A DNA stretch of 64,000 nt. Source: JADJNY01 sp046349615. Lineage in GTDB: Bacteria; Planctomycetota; UBA1135; GCA-002686595. The translations under genes were made by a program, and so were the position numbers. The notes below the pieces were generated by a model. The model saw only the letters and a list, made by a program, of their open reading frames with translations. It searched no databases and was not told the DNA's origin. Positions 59,956 through 64,000 of this stretch are shown piece after piece. The DNA lies in contig JAXMBZ010000004.1 in assembly GCA_046349615.1 (NCBI GenBank), positions 62,001 through 126,000 on the forward strand, read 5' to 3'. The first letter of the stretch is position 1; each line of letters starts with the position of its first letter.

Positions 59956-62670
59956 TCACCAACGGACGCGCACCCCGTTCGTGACGTTCGACGTCGCCGG
60001 CGGACAGAACAGCGCCGCAGTGCTCCGGTACCACGCCTGGTAGTACGCGACGACGCCGCTTCCGCTCACGGTCCCGGTGCGCACGGAGAGCAGCGGATCG
60101 CCAGGACCGGGGAACTGCGCGATGCCGCCCGCGGTCTGCCGCAGCGCGAGGCGCGTGATCGTCCCGCCGACGCAGCGCACGCCGTCGCCGAAGACGACGC
60201 CCGTCGCGACGCGCTCGTCGCCCGCGAGGAACAGCACCCCGGTGCTCGCCGGCAGGCCGCTCGCGCGCAACACGACGGCGTCGGGGCGAATGCGGCCGAC
60301 GGCGGAGAGCTCGCCGCCGCTCGCGTTCGCGTTCGACGCGCAGCCGCGGCCCGGGGCGCCAGAGTTCCCGCACGGGCACGCCGTGGTCACCGCTGGGTCG
60401 AGCCCGTCGCCGGCGCAGAAGCGCTCGAGGTCGCACCCCTCGAGGCGCGCGACGCAGCGCGACGGTCGGTCGCCGGCGGCCGTGAAGGTCCCTCCGACGA
60501 ACAGGGTCGGCCCCTCTCCCGTCCCGTCGTCGACGTCGCCGAGCGCCGTCGCGGGCCCGTCGAGTCCACCCGCGACCTCCGTCCAACTCGATCCGTCTCC
60601 GCGCCAGCGCGCGATGCCGCGCGGCTGGCCGCTCTGGAACTGTCCGGCCGCGAAGAGCGCGGGCCCGCTCCCCGTCCCGTCGTCGAAGACGTGCAGGTCG
60701 TAGGTCGTGACGAGGAAGATCTGCGCGCTCCACGTCCCCGCGGCGCCGCGCCGCCAGATGCCGTTCGTGCCGCCGCTGAAGAGCTCGGGCCCGCTGCCCG
60801 CGTCGAACACGGCGAGCGCGCGCGCGTCTCCGCCGAACCCGAGGCTGGTCCACGTCCCGGCGCGGTAGCTCGCGACCGTGCTGAAGGGCTGCGTGCCGAA
60901 GGCGCCGCCGACGATCAGCGCGGGGCCGGAGCCGTCGTCCCACACCGCGAGCGACACGCCGACGTTGAGCGCGCCGATCGGCCCGTTCACCGGGAGCGAC
61001 GACCACGCCGTGCCGTTCCAGCGCGCGACCTTCGGCGCGGGGACGCCGCCCGCGCTCGTGAACTGGCCGGTGGCGTAGAGCGCGGGTCCCGTCCCGTCGT
61101 CGTAGACCGCGAGGGCGAACGCGTCGTCGGAGAGTCCCCCGCCGACGGGCTGCCACAGCGCCCCGTCCCAGCGCGCGACGTGGTTCACGAGCACGCCGCC
61201 GCTCAGGGTGAAGCGCCCGACCGCGTAGAGCTCGCTCCCCGCGCCGAGGCCCGCATCGTAGCTCGCGAACGCGCGCACCTCGGGGCCGTACTGCGGCGGT
61301 CCGCCCTCGAAGCCCGCGCCGAGCGGTCGCCAGCTCGAACCGTCCCAGCGTGCGACGTTCTTCACGCTTCCGCCGGAGGACGCATCGAAGCGCCCGCCCG
61401 CGACGAGTTCGGGGCCGCCGCCGAAGTCGTGCGCGCCGTACGCGAGCACGTAGTCGCTCGAGTAGGAGCCGAGGAAGCCGCCTCCCGCGGGCACGGGGCT
61501 CCACGCTCCGGCCTCCCAGCGCGCGATGTGGTTCACCGCGCGGCCGTCGGCGCGAAGACAATCGCCGCCCGCGAAAAGCCGCGGTCCGGCGCCCTCGTCG
61601 AAGGTCGCGAAGGCCGCGACGAACGGCAACCCCGCGGTCGCGCCGGTCATCCCCATCCCCGCAGGACTCCAGCTCGTTCCGTTCCAGCGCGCGACGCGCT
61701 CGGCGGCGATCCCACCGGCGTGCGTGAACAGTCCGCCGGCCCACAGCTCGCCCGCATTCGAGGAGCCGAGCCCGAACACCTCGCCGTCGACGCCGGCGCC
61801 GAGCGCGGACCACGCGCTGCCGTTCCAGCGCGCGACACGGCCCAGCGGGAGCGCGCCGGAACTCGCGAAGTTCCCGCCGGCGAAAAGCGCGGCCCCGCCG
61901 CCGCCACCGTCGTCGTGGACGTGGAGCGCGCGCACGCGGCCGTCGAACCCGTTGCCGAGCGCCGACCAACTCGTGCCGTTCCAGCGCGCGACGTGCTGCG
62001 CGGGAGCGCCGCCCGCGAGCGAGAACTCGCCGCCTGCGTAGAGTGCCTCGCCGCCGCCGTCGTCGAACACGCACAGCGTGAGCACCGGCAGGTCGAAGCC
62101 CGCGCCCACCGCAGACCAACTCGCGCCGTCCCAACGCGCGATGCGGTTCGCGGGGGCGCCGTCGGCCTGCGTGAACACACCCGCGGCGAAGAGCCGCGGA
62201 CCCGCGCCCTCGTCGAACACCGCGAGCGCCGAGACGACGTCGTTCATGCCGGCGCCGAGCGCGTGCCACTGCGCGCCGTCGAAGCGCCCGACGCGCGCGA
62301 GGGCGGTCCCGCCGCCCTGCGTCGCGGTGAACGCGCCGGCGGCGTGCACTTGGAGCCCTGTCCCCGAGTCGAAGGCCTCGATCGCGAGCGCGGAGTTGTT
62401 CAAGCCCGGACCGAGCGCCGACCACGCCGCGCCGTCCCAGCGCGCGATGCCCGACGTCGGCACGGTGCTCGCGATCGCGAACGCGCCGCCGGCGTAGAGC
62501 GCGGGCGGCGCCGAGGGCGCGAGGTCGAGTGCGCGCAGGACGACGACGCGCTGGTCGAAGCCCGGAGCGGAGAAGCCGTCGCTCCAGGTGCCGCACTGCG
62601 CGTTCGCGGCGGTGGAGCGGCACACGAGGGCGAGTGTGGACGCGCACACGTACATGGGGAGCGGGCGCAT
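59956..62670 (-). CDS. Secreted beta-propeller-like repeat protein with CPCGN domain
   Basis: A 904-residue exported protein beginning at ATG 62670 with a signal peptide ending TAANAQ. An open extension upstream to 62784 is Pro/Arg-rich and not used. I count about 13 copies of a roughly 50-residue unit of the form (I/V)ARW(D/N)GxxWxxLGxG...FDDGxGPxLxAGGxF...GG. This predicts one or two kelch-like propellers. The repeats end at about residue 750, followed by the CPCGN domain: RFCAGDGLDPAVTTACPCGN, GRGCASNANASGGEL, and CPPATSNVTNGVRVRW at the end. Probably surface-attached or released. No enzymatic motif is seen. Confidence 0.82.
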   Translation of the reverse strand: MRPLPMYVCASTLALVCRSTAANAQCGTWSDGFSAPGFDQRVVVLRALDLAPSAPPALYAGGAFAIASTVPTSGIARWDGAAWSALGPGLNNSALAIEAFDSGTGLQVHAAGAFTATQGGGTALARVGRFDGAQWHALGAGMNDVVSALAVFDEGAGPRLFAAGVFTQADGAPANRIARWDGASWSAVGAGFDLPVLTLCVFDDGGGEALYAGGEFSLAGGAPAQHVARWNGTSWSALGNGFDGRVRALHVHDDGGGGGAALFAGGNFASSGALPLGRVARWNGSAWSALGAGVDGEVFGLGSSNAGELWAGGLFTHAGGIAAERVARWNGTSWSPAGMGMTGATAGLPFVAAFATFDEGAGPRLFAGGDCLRADGRAVNHIARWEAGAWSPVPAGGGFLGSYSSDYVLAYGAHDFGGGPELVAGGRFDASSGGSVKNVARWDGSSWRPLGAGFEGGPPQYGPEVRAFASYDAGLGAGSELYAVGRFTLSGGVLVNHVARWDGALWQPVGGGLSDDAFALAVYDDGTGPALYATGQFTSAGGVPAPKVARWNGTAWSSLPVNGPIGALNVGVSLAVWDDGSGPALIVGGAFGTQPFSTVASYRAGTWTSLGFGGDARALAVFDAGSGPELFSGGTNGIWRRGAAGTWSAQIFLVTTYDLHVFDDGTGSGPALFAAGQFQSGQPRGIARWRGDGSSWTEVAGGLDGPATALGDVDDGTGEGPTLFVGGTFTAAGDRPSRCVARLEGCDLERFCAGDGLDPAVTTACPCGNSGAPGRGCASNANASGGELSAVGRIRPDAVVLRASGLPASTGVLFLAGDERVATGVVFGDGVRCVGGTITRLALRQTAGGIAQFPGPGDPLLSVRTGTVSGSGVVAYYQAWYRSTAALFCPPATSNVTNGVRVRW

Positions 62671-62798
62671 GGCCCTACGGTAGCAGGGCACGCGCCGGGG
62701 GTGGGGAACGCCGTCCTCGGACGCACCCGGCCTCGGACGCACGGGGCCGGGAGTGGGCGTCGGTTGCGCGCCGGCAGGGACCAAGCGACGCTCTGCGC

Positions 62799-63983
62799 AT
62801 GACGCTCGGACGCACTCGCGCCCTCACGGCGATCGCCTTCGCGCTCGGGACGCTCCTCGCGCCGAATTGCGCGCCACCCGACCTGCACGACCGCGCGCGC
62901 TTGCGGGAGCGGAGCCTGACGCTCGTCGACCTCGCGCACGACCCGGAGCGTCGCGCGGTCGTCGATCGCGAACCGCGGCAGTACCTCGGCCATCCGACGA
63001 CGGTGCTCTTGGACGACGGGAAGACGCTCCTCTGCGCGTACCCCGAGGGCCACGGCCGCGGCGCGATCCGCGTGCGGCGTTCGACGGACGGCGGACGGAC
63101 GTGGGGCGAGCGTCTCGCGGTCCCCGCGAGCTTCGCGACGAGCCTCGAAACGCCGACCTTGTTCCGCGTCGCGACGCGGAGCGGAGGGAAGCGGCTCTTG
63201 CTCTTCTCCGGCCTCTTCCCCGCGCGTCTCGCGACCTCCGACGACGACGGCGAGCACTTCACGGAGCTCGCGCCGATCGGAGCCTTCGGCGGGATCGTCG
63301 TGATGTCGTCGCTCGCGCGGCTCGCGAACGGCGAGCTCGCGGCGTGGTTCCACGACGACGGGCGCTTCTTCCACGCGGGCGGGAGCGCGACGGGCACGTT
63401 CACGCTGTACGAGACGCGCTCCTCGGACGACGGGACGACGTGGAGCGCGCCGCGCGCGCTCTGGAGCGGAGCGGACCTCCATCTGTGCGAGCCCGGCGTC
63501 GTGCGCTCGCCCGACGGGAAGGAGCTCGCGCTCTTCCTGCGCGAGAACCGGCGCGTCGCGCCGTCGCAGGTGATCACGTCGAGCGACGAAGGCGCGACGT
63601 GGAGCGCGCCGCGCTCGCTCTCGTGGACGCTCACGGGCGACCGCCACGTCGCGCGCTTGACGCCCGAGGGCTGGCTCGTCGTCGTCTTCCGCGACATGGC
63701 GCCCGAGAGCCCGTGGCGCGGCGACTTCGTCGCGTGGATCGGATCGTTGGACGATGCGCTCGCGGGCCGCGAAGGCGCCTACCGCGTGCGTCTCGCCGAC
63801 AACCTGGACGAGTGGGACTGCGGCTACGCGGGGCTCGAGCTCCTCCCGGACGGGACCTTCGTCGCGACGACGTACGGGCACTTCGACGCGGGCGCCCCGG
63901 CGTACGTGATCAGCGTGCGCTTCGGGCTCGAAGACCTCCCCGGGCTCGTGTACGTGCACAAGGACGCCTCAAGGATCCGCTGA
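62799..63983 (+). CDS. Sialidase-like Asp-box (BNR) repeat protein
   Basis: A 394-residue exported protein starting at ATG 62799, with an N-terminal hydrophobic leader. Three Asp boxes of the SxDxGxTW type are clear: RSTDGGRTWGE (about residue 85), SSDDGTTWSAPRA (about 205) and SSDEGATWSAPRS (about 265). The first blade has YLGHPTTVLLDDGKTLLCAY. This is the six-bladed propeller of the sialidase superfamily. The full set of catalytic arginines of GH33 is not obvious, so true sialidase activity is uncertain. It is divergent from the propeller-repeat gene and closes the window with 17 bases to spare. Confidence 0.82.
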   Translation: MTLGRTRALTAIAFALGTLLAPNCAPPDLHDRARLRERSLTLVDLAHDPERRAVVDREPRQYLGHPTTVLLDDGKTLLCAYPEGHGRGAIRVRRSTDGGRTWGERLAVPASFATSLETPTLFRVATRSGGKRLLLFSGLFPARLATSDDDGEHFTELAPIGAFGGIVVMSSLARLANGELAAWFHDDGRFFHAGGSATGTFTLYETRSSDDGTTWSAPRALWSGADLHLCEPGVVRSPDGKELALFLRENRRVAPSQVITSSDEGATWSAPRSLSWTLTGDRHVARLTPEGWLVVVFRDMAPESPWRGDFVAWIGSLDDALAGREGAYRVRLADNLDEWDCGYAGLELLPDGTFVATTYGHFDAGAPAYVISVRFGLEDLPGLVYVHKDASRIR

Positions 63984-64000
63984 GCGCGCAAGGAGCGCGC

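Noticed and set aside
59956..62670. The regular DNA repeats as a CRISPR or satellite array
   Set aside because: Spacing follows protein repeats of about 50 codons in an intact reading frame, with sequence drift at third positions.
62671..62784. Longer start for the propeller-repeat protein at 62784
   Set aside because: The added 38 residues are Pro/Arg-rich and would bury the signal peptide that begins at 62670.

Overview
The window is very GC-rich bacterial chromosomal DNA with almost no non-coding space. No gap between genes exceeds about 200 bases, and I see no rRNA, tRNA, CRISPR array, insertion sequence or phage gene. Several features point to a planctomycete, probably one of the marine lineages related to Saltatorellus or Engelhardtia. 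Three exported proteins share a C-terminal domain of the type CPCGN...GCxNS...CPPxTxNxTNGxRxxW. There are also FG-GAP/ASPIC and HEAT-repeat lipoproteins, a double-length UvrA, two GH29 fucosidases, and many Tat- or lipobox-exported glycan enzymes. The taxonomic call is inference from gene content.

Layout, left half. Positions 1-4446 (minus) form a purM-led operon: purM, a helical TPR-like protein, an exported hydrolase-fold protein lacking the nucleophile, and a spermidine-synthase-like membrane protein cut by the window edge. A NUDIX hydrolase (minus) diverges from dxr-rseP-ubiA-like (plus, 5148-9110). A CCA-adding-type nucleotidyltransferase converges on the ubiA-like gene and overlaps its 3' end. 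Next come a single-span pilin-like protein (plus), a large FG-GAP/ASPIC lipoprotein, a HEAT-repeat lipoprotein and a TolC-type outer-membrane protein (all minus). From 17637 to 29541 (minus) runs one tightly overlapped operon, read right to left: tandem-duplicated uvrA, XPB-type helicase, XPB-partner protein with a Helicase_C_3-like domain, thiE/tenI-like, thiL, tsaE. The repair genes and the first thiamine gene are joined by 4-base ATGA overlaps.

Layout, right half. A penicillin-acylase-family lipoprotein (minus) diverges from a DUF5696-like glycosidase (plus). Positions 35160-47037 (minus) hold a ten-gene L-fucose operon: IclR regulator, Gfo/Idh dehydrogenase, L-fuconolactonase-like amidohydrolase, L-fuconate dehydratase, SDR dehydrogenase, FAH-family hydrolase, FAD-dependent L-2-hydroxyacid oxidase, Ldh-family dehydrogenase and two GH29 alpha-L-fucosidases. 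Together these fit the non-phosphorylating route from fucosides through 2-keto-3-deoxy-L-fuconate to pyruvate and L-lactate. Divergent from the regulator, across a 58-base gap with an inverted repeat, are a sugar-binding lipoprotein and an RbsC-type permease with no ATPase gene. The permease is translationally coupled to a Tat-exported PhoD-SGNH fusion. The last 12 kb hold a small conserved protein, the three exported CPCGN-domain proteins, a Tat-exported GH116-family enzyme overlapped by an L-rhamnose/L-fucose mutarotase, a D-threonine-aldolase-family PLP enzyme, and a sialidase-like Asp-box protein.

Two themes dominate: a repair operon that joins a bacterial NER damage sensor to an archaeal/eukaryotic-type NER helicase, and a complete-looking fucose/fucoside utilisation locus. 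All calls come from reading motifs; no database search was run.
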